The translations under genes were made by a program, and so were the position numbers. This document shows positions 1 to 7,071 of a DNA stretch of 23,043 nt, one piece after another. Origin of the DNA: DATGEP01 sp035310125 (GTDB taxonomy: Bacteria; Chloroflexota; Ktedonobacteria; Ktedonobacterales; JADMIN01); NCBI GenBank assembly GCA_035310125.1, contig DATGEP010000170.1, positions 1 to 23,043 on the forward strand, given 5' to 3'. Under the pieces are notes generated by a model. The model was not told the origin of the DNA, made no database searches, and saw only the letters and a program-made list of their open reading frames with translations. The stretch's first letter is position 1. The number at the start of each line of letters is the position of its first letter.

Positions 1-305
1 TGCCGCTGCGCACGATCCTCGTCTGCAAAATAGTGTTCCTCGCCAGCCAGAACTCGCTGCGCCCGTTGCATATTCGCCCGATTGTTCACCTCGTTGCGGC
101 GAATCGAGAAGAACCGCACGGGCTTCAACACGCGGATTTCACGCACCTGCCACTGGAACTCCGGCTTCCAGAAAATTGCTTCGAGGATGCCCCGCGCCGC
201 GGATGGCGTCATCACCTCGTAGCTCACGCGCTCCACCTTCATCTCTGGTCTGGTAAAGCACGCGTACTCCCCCCAGACCTTCAGCTCCACAGGAGCATAG
301 GGCAT
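1..305 (-). CDS. cas5: CRISPR-associated protein Cas5, type I-C (partial, runs off left edge)
   Basis: About 101 N-terminal residues are visible from the ATG at 305. In type I-C systems Cas5 (Cas5c/Cas5d) replaces Cas6: it cuts pre-crRNA at the repeat and then stays on the crRNA 5' handle as part of Cascade. The visible part fits this family: an opening beta strand (PVELKVWGEYACFTRPE), then a VSYEVMTPSAARGILEAIFW segment, then VREIRVLKPVRFFSIRRNEV. These are the conserved RAMP-like N-terminus and the helix that marks Cas5d. A GGGAG ribosome site lies 10-12 bases before the ATG. Cas3 ends only 35 bases upstream, matching the usual cas3-cas5-cas8c-cas7-cas4-cas1-cas2 order. The rest of the operon should lie left of this window. 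The catalytic residues are not all in view, so activity cannot be judged. Confidence 0.93.
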   Translation of the reverse strand, partial: MPYAPVELKVWGEYACFTRPEMKVERVSYEVMTPSAARGILEAIFWKPEFQWQVREIRVLKPVRFFSIRRNEVNNRANMQRAQRVLAGEEHYFADEDRAQR

Positions 306-340
306 GGCTGCATCGCTCCCTTCTTTATTGTTTCGCGCCG

Positions 341-2530
341 CTACCACATGTTCAACTCGGGGTCTATCACGCCATCGAGCACGATACCTGTTCCCCTTTC
401 GGTGTCATACTTCCCGCGCCATTCCCAGAGTCCCGGTACCACCTCCTCCGCTTGCCCGGTAGGTATCGCCTGTTGCAGCTCGCGCTCTCGCAAACCGACA
501 ATGTAGGGCTGTAGCGCCCGTAGATGTTCGCGCGCCCGGCCTCGTCCGCCCCGGAGCTGTGCTACAGTATCCTCTATTTTCTTCCGTTGGTTGGCTTCGC
601 CATACCGCACCACCACCGGCTTTGTGTCTTCCTCAATCATGCGGAAGCGCTCGGCGACCGCTGGATAGTCGAGAATCTTTCGCACGTCTTGAACATGCTT
701 CTCATCCAGTGGCACGTGCCGGTATAGCTCCTGGAAGTAGCTGGTATAGACGGTGGGATCATGGAGATCAGCCTGCTTCGCTAGCGCCCCAGCGGTCAGC
801 TCCGTTCCCGTCCGATATGATCCCGGTGGCAGATGCAACCCTTCTGGCACGAAGATACGTACGCGCCCCAGCCCACTCGCCAACTTGCCCTCGCGATTGC
901 AGCGGCCTGCCGCCTGCACGATTCTGTCAAGCGGGCCGAGCGCGCGCAACACCAAGGGGAAGTCTACGTCAACTCCCGCTTCGATAAGCTGTGTGGCGAC
1001 CAGCCGGCAGGGTTTCCCGTTCACTAGCCGCTCGCGCACCTGCTCCAGCACCGCGCGCCGATGTGCGCCGCACATGCGCGTTGAAAGATGCAGCGCATTG
1101 GGGTCGTCCAGTGCCTCCAGCAGCGCCGCCGCATCGGCCCGCGTATTCACCACTGCCAATACCTGTGCGGACTCTCGCATCGCCTCCGCTGCCTGCTCCC
1201 AGGTCCACTGCTCGCCAGGCTGCGGCCACTCGTAGTCCACCCGCTTCAGCTGAGCAAAGAGCTCCGCCGCCTCCAGCACAATCTCCCGGACCTGCGGCAA
1301 CCCCTTAAACGCTGGGTTCTCATCCAACGCGGGCTGAGTTGCGGTACAGATCACCACCGTCGCTCCGTAGCGCGCGACGAGTTGGCGTAACACGTCGAGG
1401 GTCGTTTCCAGCAAGTGCGTGGGAAGCATCTGCGCTTCGTCGAGGATGATGACGCTGCGTGCAAGGTTGTGCAGCTTGCGGCAGGCACTTGTTGAGCGTG
1501 CCAGCAAGCTCTCAAATACCTGCACCGTCGTCGTGACCACCAGGGGTGCATCCCAGTTCTCTGCCGCCAGCCGCCTCCATACCTCCTGCGGCGTCGGGTT
1601 GTCAGGATCGCTTGGTGCCGCGACCGCGCTGTGATGCTCAAGTACCGCGCGATCGTCCGCGAGAACGCGCCGAAATACGTCTGCCGTTTGCTCGATGATG
1701 CTGGTGTACGGGATGGCGTAGATGACACGGTGCATGCCGTAACGTCGTGCATGGGCCAGGGCAAAGCCAAGGCTGGAGAGCGTTTTACCACCACCCGTCG
1801 GCACGGTCAATCGAAAGAAGCCAGGCGCCAATTCGGCGGCACTCAGGCAGCGCTGGTAGACCAGATGGCGCGCCTGGTTCACTCTGTCGCCGTGCCTACC
1901 GGAGGTCGCGGCTTGATAGACCCCGAATCGCTCCCATAACACGTCCAGGCCGGGTGCGCCAGTGCGTCGTGTTGCCATAGTCCCTGAAAAATGCCGCTCC
2001 GTATCCAAAAAATCGGCATCCACCAGCGCAGAAAACAGCATGCGAAGAAACATCTCAGCTGCGTATGGGTCACGAATATCGGGAATGGCTGGCTGGGGAA
2101 TGGCTGGATCGAGCGTTGGCAGAGAGCGACATGCTGCCGCTATCGCGGCTGGCACAGCGGGGGCGGCCTTCCACGTTGGCAGCAAATTCGTCTTCAAGTC
2201 GGCTGAGGATGGTAATCCGCCGTGGTGGCCGGCGATGAGAAACGCCAGCGGCTCGCACCTGAGCGTTACGGCATCTACAGCCCCGGCGCCTTTGTGATCT
2301 GGCCCACGGTGATGAACGTTAGGATTCGCTTCCGCGTCGAACAAATACTGCTGAAACGCCGGGTTGAACTTACCGATGTCATGTAACAAGCCCGCGAGAC
2401 GGCCCAGATCACGCGCCTGAAACGCATCGGCGAAATCTGCCGCCAGCGTCGCCACCTGCGTCAAATGATCAACGAGACCCTGTCTTACGCCCTGCAAATT
2501 CTTCGTGTGCGCAATCGCCGGAATCGCCAT
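341..2530 (-). CDS. cas3: CRISPR-associated helicase/nuclease Cas3 (HD domain fused, type I-C)
   Basis: Cas3 is recruited by Cascade after target recognition, then unwinds and degrades the non-target DNA strand. The 729-residue protein has both parts. The N-terminal HD nuclease has H22, the HD pair at 50-51 (LLHDIGK), H79, and an IAGHHG motif with H102-H103. The helicase has Walker A PTGGGKT at 244-250, DEAQ at 364-367 in place of the more common DEAH, CTATQP at 395-400, and motif VI QAAGRCNREG at 539-548. Length is normal for a fused type I Cas3, and no motif is broken. The ATG at 2530 is preceded by AGGGGGAG at a good distance. It is the first gene of the cas operon, with cas5 35 bases downstream. 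The subtype rests mainly on the neighbouring Cas5 and the gene order. Confidence 0.96.
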   Translation of the reverse strand: MAIPAIAHTKNLQGVRQGLVDHLTQVATLAADFADAFQARDLGRLAGLLHDIGKFNPAFQQYLFDAEANPNVHHRGPDHKGAGAVDAVTLRCEPLAFLIAGHHGGLPSSADLKTNLLPTWKAAPAVPAAIAAACRSLPTLDPAIPQPAIPDIRDPYAAEMFLRMLFSALVDADFLDTERHFSGTMATRRTGAPGLDVLWERFGVYQAATSGRHGDRVNQARHLVYQRCLSAAELAPGFFRLTVPTGGGKTLSSLGFALAHARRYGMHRVIYAIPYTSIIEQTADVFRRVLADDRAVLEHHSAVAAPSDPDNPTPQEVWRRLAAENWDAPLVVTTTVQVFESLLARSTSACRKLHNLARSVIILDEAQMLPTHLLETTLDVLRQLVARYGATVVICTATQPALDENPAFKGLPQVREIVLEAAELFAQLKRVDYEWPQPGEQWTWEQAAEAMRESAQVLAVVNTRADAAALLEALDDPNALHLSTRMCGAHRRAVLEQVRERLVNGKPCRLVATQLIEAGVDVDFPLVLRALGPLDRIVQAAGRCNREGKLASGLGRVRIFVPEGLHLPPGSYRTGTELTAGALAKQADLHDPTVYTSYFQELYRHVPLDEKHVQDVRKILDYPAVAERFRMIEEDTKPVVVRYGEANQRKKIEDTVAQLRGGRGRAREHLRALQPYIVGLRERELQQAIPTGQAEEVVPGLWEWRGKYDTERGTGIVLDGVIDPELNMW

Positions 2531-3090
2531 CGGTGCATTCTCCCCCTACGAGCGATGCGAATACGACCAAGCTAGTTGCCACGCGCTTGTCCAATACGGC
2601 GCTCGCGAGGATATCCGGAAAGCGGCGCCAATAAGATGTCCGCTATCTCCGCCTCCTTGACCTCATGCCCGAAAAATCCGAGAAATCGGCGGCACCTTCG
2701 GACGCCTTTGACCTGTGGCCGCACCGCCCGACCGTGCGCATCCGCTCCACATTCTCATCCTGGCGGTGCATACGCTTATGCCATCGGCGCGAGCTATCCA
2801 TCCCCAACGCGCCACGGCTCATGGATGCGCGCGGCCCCAGGGGGCGGAGCGCGACGATGCCACACGGTACGAGCACCGCATGGGCCCCGAGCGGGTTCCT
2901 ACTCGCCGATGGAGGAGGACCATTCAGCACGGGGTGGATCGCGGCCAGTACCGCGCGCGCGCACCGTTTTTGGACGGTGGTCCTGGTTGACCGCGAGCCA
3001 ATCGCACGCCAACACATGCCAATCGCGCCCATGAGCGACCCTGGCTGACGCTAGCAAACACCGGCACGTGCAGGCGACCGCTGACAGATC
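2531..3090. other. 560-base stretch without a convincing gene, upstream of cas3
   Basis: Several overlapping open frames exist on both strands, but none has a ribosome site or a recognisable domain. The most protein-like piece is a minus-strand frame ending at a TAG at 2572-2574, 41 bases before cas3. Its last residues include FFGHEVKEAEIADILLAP and SGYPRERRIGQARG. It is closed by a TGA a few dozen codons upstream, so it could be a short gene or the tail of a decayed one. A plus-strand frame at 2665-3048 has fairly high GC3 but no ribosome site. There are no CRISPR repeats here, so the array is not on this side of cas3. The cas promoter presumably lies here, but I could not find a clean -35/-10 pair. 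Confidence 0.6.
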
Positions 3091-3339
3091 CTACAGACCG
3101 GCAGGCGGCTCAGGGCGGCGTACGACCCGTGGGCGAGAGCGCCGCCCCGCTCGCGTGCCGAGCGCGCCGAAAAATGGCGAGCCTGCACCGAGCAAGAACC
3201 CGAAATCATACCAGTTGCCGCTGCGCACCCCGTTGAAGAAGGGAAATTCCTTCCAGCCGCCAAAGGCGTGCACGAGCAGGACGATCCAGGCCGAGAGCCC
3301 ATTCCAGATCCCCCATAGGAGGTCTTGCCACCAGACCAT
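3091..3339 (-). CDS. small conserved hydrophobic protein (82 aa)
   Basis: This 82-residue gene is supported by a near-perfect ribosome site (AAGGAGGAAT) just before the ATG at 3339. The product opens with a hydrophobic stretch (LLWGIWNGLSAWIVLLVHAF, about residues 7-26), probably one membrane helix. A Trp/Phe/Gly-rich segment follows (WKEFPFFNGVRSGNWYDFGF, then LLGAGSPFFGALG), which could be a second, re-entrant or membrane-associated helix. The tail is Arg-rich and ends in RRPEPPAGL, so it probably stays in the cytoplasm. It lies downstream of the DUF4389 gene on the same strand, and both products look like small membrane proteins. The 189-base gap contains a hairpin, so shared transcription is uncertain. 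I recall similar short proteins from Actinobacteria and Chloroflexota but know no function. Confidence 0.8.
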   Translation of the reverse strand: MVWWQDLLWGIWNGLSAWIVLLVHAFGGWKEFPFFNGVRSGNWYDFGFLLGAGSPFFGALGTRAGRRSRPRVVRRPEPPAGL

Positions 3340-3472
3340 ATATTCCTCCTTCTCGCCCCTCCTCTGCTGGCACGGTGTGCATGCCGCCGGGACGATTCAA
3401 CGTCGGCCCATCCGGTACCTCTGGTGCCTCCAACGCGTCCGGTGGATGTGACAGCCGCGTCGGTTCGAGCCT

Positions 3473-3508
3473 CTGAGCGGCTGGCCCTGCGCAGGGCGGG
3501 CCGCTCAG
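3473..3508. terminator. strong GC-rich hairpin between DUF4389 gene and small membrane protein gene
   Basis: CTGAGCGGC (3473-3481) is the exact reverse complement of GCCGCTCAG (3500-3508). A second palindrome, CCCTGCGCAGGG, sits in the loop. The structure starts 21 bases past the DUF4389 stop codon on the minus strand. There is no T-run, so it is not a classical Rho-independent terminator. It may act as a factor-assisted terminator, an mRNA 3' stabiliser, or a transcription pause before the next gene. Confidence 0.45.
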
Positions 3509-3528
3509 GTGGCATCACGCAGGCGCGC

Positions 3529-4161
3529 TCACGGCGCCAGTCGGAAGGGTGGGTACTCATCGGTGACCAACACCAGGGCGTAGGCCACCACGCGGGTGTG
3601 CCAGCGCATGACGCCCTCGACAAAGTCGAAGAGGCCCTGCGGATACTGCCCGGCCCCCAGGATAGCGAACCAGGCCACGACGACGACTACGATCGCCGCC
3701 AGGTACAGGAAGGCCAGCACCACGTAGTGCGGGATCGCCAGGAACCACTTCACCAGCGGGAGCCAGCGGTTCAAGTCGCGCGGCACATCGGGGTAGGGGT
3801 AGTCAAGGTGGACCGCCTGCGGCGCATCCGTGGCGGGGTAGCGGTCATCCATGAGCGCCAGGTAGACACCCACTCGAGCGCTGAGCCGCAGCAATTCCAG
3901 GTTCCAGTCGAACCACCAGCGCGGGTACTTCTGGCGAAACACGATCATGAGCAACGGGGCGAAGAACAACAGTCCGCCAGCCCCCGCCGCCACCACCGCT
4001 GTGCTGTTGTGCGTGCTCCATTGCCAGGTCCCGCCAGCCACGCTCCCCAGCACGAGCAGAATCGGAAGCGCCACAAAAAGCCGGAAGAACGTTGTCAGCC
4101 GGTCGAGCGGTCGATCTGGGTACTCGACCGCGAACTGCACCGGGTACATCACCGGTTGCAT
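3529..4161 (-). CDS. DUF4389 domain membrane protein
   Basis: The 210-residue protein matches the DUF4389 pattern. It has an early VEYPDRPLDRLTTFFRLFVA segment leading into a first membrane helix, then a second hydrophobic segment at about 62-78 (AGAGGLLFFAPLLMIVF). A conserved WFDWNLELLRLSARVGVYLALM stretch follows, then YPYPDVPRDLNRWLPLVKW, then a long helix at about 141-172 (IPHYVVLAFLYLAAIVVVVV). It ends with RWHTRVVAYALVLVTDEYPPF, the typical close of the family. Function is unknown; the tandem short soluble and membrane parts suggest an integral membrane scaffold. The ATG at 4161 has GAAGGGAG upstream. Mean length is normal and nothing appears broken. A candidate promoter lies at 4201-4229. 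The downstream neighbour is the 82-residue membrane protein. Confidence 0.9.
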   Translation of the reverse strand: MQPVMYPVQFAVEYPDRPLDRLTTFFRLFVALPILLVLGSVAGGTWQWSTHNSTAVVAAGAGGLLFFAPLLMIVFRQKYPRWWFDWNLELLRLSARVGVYLALMDDRYPATDAPQAVHLDYPYPDVPRDLNRWLPLVKWFLAIPHYVVLAFLYLAAIVVVVVAWFAILGAGQYPQGLFDFVEGVMRWHTRVVAYALVLVTDEYPPFRLAP

Positions 4162-4200
4162 GGTGTACTCCCTTCACAGGACGGTGCCCGTGGCGCCCCC

Positions 4201-4229
4201 GACATACTTGCGGGCGAGAGAAACGTCAA
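4201..4229 (-). promoter_or_regulatory. candidate sigma70-type promoter for the DUF4389 gene
   Basis: Reading the minus strand, TTGACG (4224-4229) is followed after 17 bases by TATGTC (4201-4206). The -35 box matches the consensus in 5 of 6 positions, but the -10 box in only 3. Transcription would start near 4194, giving a leader of about 33 bases that contains the ribosome site. Confidence 0.4.
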
Positions 4230-4571
4230 GGTACGCCCGCGTCTCATCCAGCGCTCCTCGCAACGCCCCTTGACAGTCTACACCAATGGTGGGGATACCG
4301 TTTCGTCGCGCATGATTGAGTCCGACCCCATCAGCCCTGGCTCATCTCCGACCTAGACATGCTGATTGCCGCGTCACCGCGCAGCACCACCGCACGGAAA
4401 AGCGCCTGCTGCCCCGTCGTGACCCGCATGCGTCTCCCACCCTCCACAAAGGTCGTCTCAAGCTGTCATCCCAAGCGCGGCGCTGGCCGCATCGCGCAGC
4501 ATCCAGGAGCTACCAAATGCAGTGAACATCAGGCAAATGGACGTTACCACGCGGCGAACAGCACGTCGAAA
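4230..4571. other. intergenic stretch without a recognised gene
   Basis: About 340 bases between the DUF4389 promoter and the tRNA fragment. Short open frames on both strands lack ribosome sites and recognisable sequence. A TTGACA on the plus strand near 4271 has no good -10 partner and no gene directly after it. If the tRNA fragment is an attachment scar, this would be the edge of the integrated element. Confidence 0.5.
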
Positions 4572-4632
4572 AAGTGAGAGCAGTTGTTTCGTAAAACAGC
4601 GGGCCGCCGGCTCAAATCCGACCACCGGCTCC
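4572..4632 (+). pseudogene. 3' portion of a tRNA-Thr(CGU) gene, likely attachment-site scar
   Basis: The sequence reads as the 3' two-thirds of a tRNA. The end of a D-arm (GAGC at 4578-4581, A26 at 4582) is followed by an anticodon stem GTTGT (4583-4587) pairing with ACAGC (4596-4600). The loop TTCGTAAA (4588-4595) carries CGU, the anticodon for Thr, but is 8 bases long instead of 7. A five-base variable loop comes next (4601-4605), then T-stem GCCGG/CCGAC with one mismatch. The T-loop CTCAAAT has C where T54 is expected. The acceptor 3' strand is CACCGGC (4623-4629), followed by T and CC. The matching 5' acceptor strand GCCGGTG and a normal D-arm are absent upstream, so this cannot be a working tRNA. 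A bare 3' fragment is what a tRNA-integrating element leaves at its far end. Confidence 0.68.
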
Positions 4633-4650
4633 CTCATTCCAACGCGATCT

Positions 4651-4667
4651 GGAGGGGTTGTCCAATT
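4651..4667 (+). promoter_or_regulatory. Shine-Dalgarno site pointing at an ATT start codon
   Basis: GGAGGGG (4651-4657) ends 7 bases before an in-frame ATT at 4665-4667. Counted from the GGAGG core the spacing is 9. No ATG, GTG or TTG lies in the reading frame at this point. The only in-frame conventional start is a TTG at 4584, inside the tRNA fragment and with a poor ribosome site. This decides the start proposed for the nucleoside hydrolase. Confidence 0.55.
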
Positions 4668-5591
4668 CAACGCATCATCCTGGACTGCGACCCCGGCCAT
4701 GATGACGCCATCGCCATCCTGCTGGCTGCCCACGCCCCCACGCTACAGCTCGAAGCCATTACGGCCGTCGCAGGCAATCAGACTGTCGAGAAGACCGCAT
4801 ACAATGCGCTGCGGATTTGTAGCTTCGCTGGCATCACCTCCGTGCCAGTCGCCGCCGGGATGGATCGCCCGCTGGTGCGCGAGCAGCACATCGCCGCCAG
4901 TATCCACGGCGAAACCGGCCTCGACGGTCCGATACTACCAGCCGCCAGCATCTCTCTGGCGCCGATCCACGCGGTAGATCTGCTTATCGAGCTGCTCCTG
5001 GCTTCGGCGGGCGACATTGCCATCGTCGCCACCGGGCCACTTACCAATGTCGCGACGGCGATACGTCGGGAGCCGCGCATCGTGCCCAAGATCCAGCGTA
5101 TCGTGCTGATGGGCGGCGCCATCGGATTGGGCAACTGGACACCCGCCGCCGAATTCAACATCTTCGTGGACCCAGAGGCCGCCGATGTGGTCTTTCGCTG
5201 CGGGCGCCCCATCACCATGATCGGCCTGGATGTAACCCATCAGGCGCTCGCCACTCCGAAGGTCCGCGCCCGCATTCGCGACCTGAGCAGCCCTGTCGCC
5301 CTGCTAGTGGAAGAGCTGCTCGGATTCTTCGCCGGCACCTACCGGCGCGTCTTTGGTTTTACGTCTCCGCCGCTGCACGACCCCTGCGCGGTCGCATACC
5401 TCATGGATCCCACTATCTTCCGCGTGCAGCCGATGCACGTGGACATCGAGCTGCACGGCCAGTACACGCTGGGTCGCACCGTCTGCGACGTACACGGCAT
5501 CACCGAGCAGCCAGCCAATGCCGAGGTCGGTACAGCCCTGAACGCCGCGCGCTTCTGGGATCTGCTGATTACGACGCTCGCCACGTACTAG
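4665..5591 (+). CDS. inosine/uridine-preferring nucleoside hydrolase (IunH/Rih family)
   Basis: Enzymes of this family hydrolyse the N-glycosidic bond of ribonucleosides, giving base plus ribose for salvage. The calcium-binding signature DCDPGHDD is at residues 7-14 (D7, D9, D13, D14). It is followed by VAGNQTVEKTAYNALRI, then ATGPLTNVATAI, then the active-site block VLMGGAIGLGN with PAAEFNIFVDPEAA, and a late LHDPCAVAYLM carrying the catalytic His/Asp pair. At 308 residues from ATT4665 the length is normal. The conserved sequence begins only three residues after that codon, where relatives have Met. A TTG at 4584 would add 27 unrelated residues translated from the tRNA fragment, which I reject. 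The base specificity (pyrimidine or purine) cannot be told. No co-transcribed salvage genes are adjacent; leuB converges from the right. Confidence 0.9.
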   Translation: MQRIILDCDPGHDDAIAILLAAHAPTLQLEAITAVAGNQTVEKTAYNALRICSFAGITSVPVAAGMDRPLVREQHIAASIHGETGLDGPILPAASISLAPIHAVDLLIELLLASAGDIAIVATGPLTNVATAIRREPRIVPKIQRIVLMGGAIGLGNWTPAAEFNIFVDPEAADVVFRCGRPITMIGLDVTHQALATPKVRARIRDLSSPVALLVEELLGFFAGTYRRVFGFTSPPLHDPCAVAYLMDPTIFRVQPMHVDIELHGQYTLGRTVCDVHGITEQPANAEVGTALNAARFWDLLITTLATY

Positions 5592-5646
5592 CGGCGCGTC
5601 ATAGTTCGGATCAGGCGGGACGGCAATTGGGACGCGCCCCTACACG

Positions 5647-6735
5647 CTACAGGCGACCCAGCACCTGCTCGCCCATTTCGCGCGTCGAGACGACACGGCC
5701 CTTCGCGGTGGCGATGTCCAGCGTGCGGTAGCCGGCGCTCACGACCTCCAGCACGGCGCGCTCGATGGCGTCCGCGACGGCTGGCAGCCCCAGTGAATAG
5801 CGTGCCAGCAGCGCCGCGCTGAGAATCGCCGCGAGCGGGTTGGCTTTGCTCTGCCCCGTGATGTCGGGCGCCGTGCCGTGGATTGGTTCGTACAAGCCGC
5901 GCTGCCCATGCTGTGTGCGCTGTGTGCCCAGGCTAGCCGACGGCAGCATGCCCATCGAGCCGGCCAGCATAGATGCCTCATCGGTCAGGATATCGCCAAA
6001 CATATTCTCCGTGACAATCACATCGAACTCGCGCGGGCTGCGGATCAGGGCCATCGCGCAGGAATCGACCAGGAGATGCCGTAGCGCCACGTCGGAATAC
6101 TCTTCGGCTACGCGGTCGGTGACACGCCGCCAGAGGCGTGAGCAGCTCAAGACGTTCGCCTTGTCCACGGATGTCACGTTCTTGCGCCGGCCACGGGCCA
6201 GCTCGAAGGCGTAGCGCACGATACGCTCGATCTCCGCCTCGGTGTAGGTCATTGTATCCACGGCCTCCATGCCGTGCGCCGTCTCACGGATCTCGCTTGG
6301 CTTGCCGAAGTACAGGCCGCCGGTCAGCTCGCGGACGACCAGCAGATCCACGCCGCGCACCACCTCGCGCTTGAGCGTGGACGCGCCCAGTAAGGCGGGC
6401 AGGGCGCGCACGGGCCGGAGATTAGCGAAAAGCGCCAGCTCTTTGCGCAAGCGGAAGAGGGCGTGCTCAGGTTGGGCCTTCGCGTTGGGATTGCCCACGC
6501 CAGCGCCCCCAACGGCGCCGAAGAGGATCGCGTCGCTATGCTGGCAGAGCTCCATGGTCGCGTCACTGATCGCCGCGCCCTCGGCTGCAATCGCCGCCTG
6601 ACCCACCAGCGCTTCCGTCAAGGTGATACGATGCCCGGCGCTCCGCAGCGCCGTCTCCAGCACGCGCGCCGCCTCCGCCGTCACCTCAGGTCCGATGCCG
6701 TCACCGCCGAGTACCGCCACCATGAACTGGCTCAT
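5647..6735 (-). CDS. leuB: 3-isopropylmalate dehydrogenase
   Basis: LeuB oxidises and decarboxylates (2R,3S)-3-isopropylmalate to 2-oxoisocaproate with NAD+, the third step of leucine synthesis in the cytoplasm. The 362-residue product has the family landmarks in order. These are VLGGDGIGPEV near the start, LFGAVGGAGVGNP, a substrate loop with LRKELALFANLRPVRA, the REXTGGLYFG motif (RELTGGLYFGKP), NVTSVDKANVL with the catalytic Lys, VTENMFGDILTDEASMLAGS with the metal-binding Asp residues, and YEPIHGTAPDI plus ANPLAAILSAA for NAD binding. The IPMDH-type loop favours LeuB over isocitrate or tartrate dehydrogenases. GAGGAGAG precedes the ATG. It stands alone: leuA, leuC and leuD are not in the window. 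It is driven from the promoter at 6783-6812, divergent from the next gene. Confidence 0.95.
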   Translation of the reverse strand: MSQFMVAVLGGDGIGPEVTAEAARVLETALRSAGHRITLTEALVGQAAIAAEGAAISDATMELCQHSDAILFGAVGGAGVGNPNAKAQPEHALFRLRKELALFANLRPVRALPALLGASTLKREVVRGVDLLVVRELTGGLYFGKPSEIRETAHGMEAVDTMTYTEAEIERIVRYAFELARGRRKNVTSVDKANVLSCSRLWRRVTDRVAEEYSDVALRHLLVDSCAMALIRSPREFDVIVTENMFGDILTDEASMLAGSMGMLPSASLGTQRTQHGQRGLYEPIHGTAPDITGQSKANPLAAILSAALLARYSLGLPAVADAIERAVLEVVSAGYRTLDIATAKGRVVSTREMGEQVLGRL

Positions 6736-6755
6736 TCACACTCTCCTCATCGCAC

Positions 6756-6778
6756 AGGTGTTGTAGGTCCGCACACCT
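6756..6778. repeat. inverted repeat overlapping the leuB transcription start
   Basis: AGGTGT (6756-6761) and ACACCT (6773-6778) are exact reverse complements 11 bases apart. The right arm overlaps the transcription start predicted for leuB (about 6776), in the place where a repressor operator or an early leader hairpin would sit. Six-base arms are short, so chance cannot be excluded. Confidence 0.35.
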
Positions 6779-6782
6779 CCCG

Positions 6783-6812
6783 ACTATAGGCGCTCGCCGT
6801 CTCGCCGGTCAA
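6783..6812 (-). promoter_or_regulatory. sigma70-type promoter for leuB
   Basis: On the minus strand TTGACC (6807-6812) is followed after 18 bases by TATAGT (6783-6788). Each box matches the consensus in 5 of 6 positions. The start would be near 6776, giving a leader of about 41 bases before the leuB ATG at 6735. The divergent promoter at 6992-7021 shares the 18-base spacer and the same TATAGT. Confidence 0.7.
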
Positions 6813-6991
6813 TCTCTGGGCAAACCCGCTGGAGGGAGTAGCCCACATAAAAGGGCCCGTCCCAGACGGCGATGAAGCGCATCCGTCAGGTATCCATAGC
6901 GTGTAGGATGCTTGCCCATACGTCCGCGCGAAATGACCGCAACGGCGCGGCGCGCGAAAGGCCGCTCCCCTGGCAAGCGGTCCCATCCGGC
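6813..6991. other. spacer between the divergent leuB and membrane-protein promoters
   Basis: The whole gap between leuB and the next gene is 6736-7071 (336 bases). It is accounted for at its ends by two facing-away promoters and their leaders. The central 179 bases hold no gene or RNA that I can recognise. Confidence 0.55.
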
Positions 6992-7021
6992 TTGACACCT
7001 CACGGTGCGCATCGGTATAGT
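6992..7021 (+). promoter_or_regulatory. sigma70-type promoter for the coiled-coil membrane protein
   Basis: TTGACA (6992-6997) matches the consensus perfectly and is followed after 18 bases by TATAGT (7016-7021). Transcription would start near 7028, about 44 bases before the ATG at 7072, and the leader contains AGGAGGAG. This is the best promoter in the window. Confidence 0.75.
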
Positions 7022-7071
7022 ACCGGCGCGGACACGTGGGTCGGAGAGAGCACGAGCAGGAGGAGCGGATC

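Noticed and set aside
2665..3048. Plus-strand open frame of 127 codons upstream of cas3
   Set aside because: It has no ribosome site (the sequence before it is pyrimidine-rich), no recognisable domain, and overlaps equally long frames on both strands.
2531..3090. CRISPR array next to cas3
   Set aside because: No direct repeats of 25-40 bases with regular spacing are present. The array, if there is one, lies beyond the left edge.
3764..3782. T-loop-like GGTTCAAGTC, possible tRNA
   Set aside because: It lies inside the conserved DUF4389 coding sequence, and no stems or acceptor fit around it.
4584..4664. Longer nucleoside hydrolase starting at TTG4584
   Set aside because: It would translate the tRNA fragment, has a poor ribosome site, and adds 27 residues not expected in the family.
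5592..5646. Terminator between the convergent nucleoside hydrolase and leuB genes
   Set aside because: No inverted repeat with adequate stem or T-run was found in the 55 bases.
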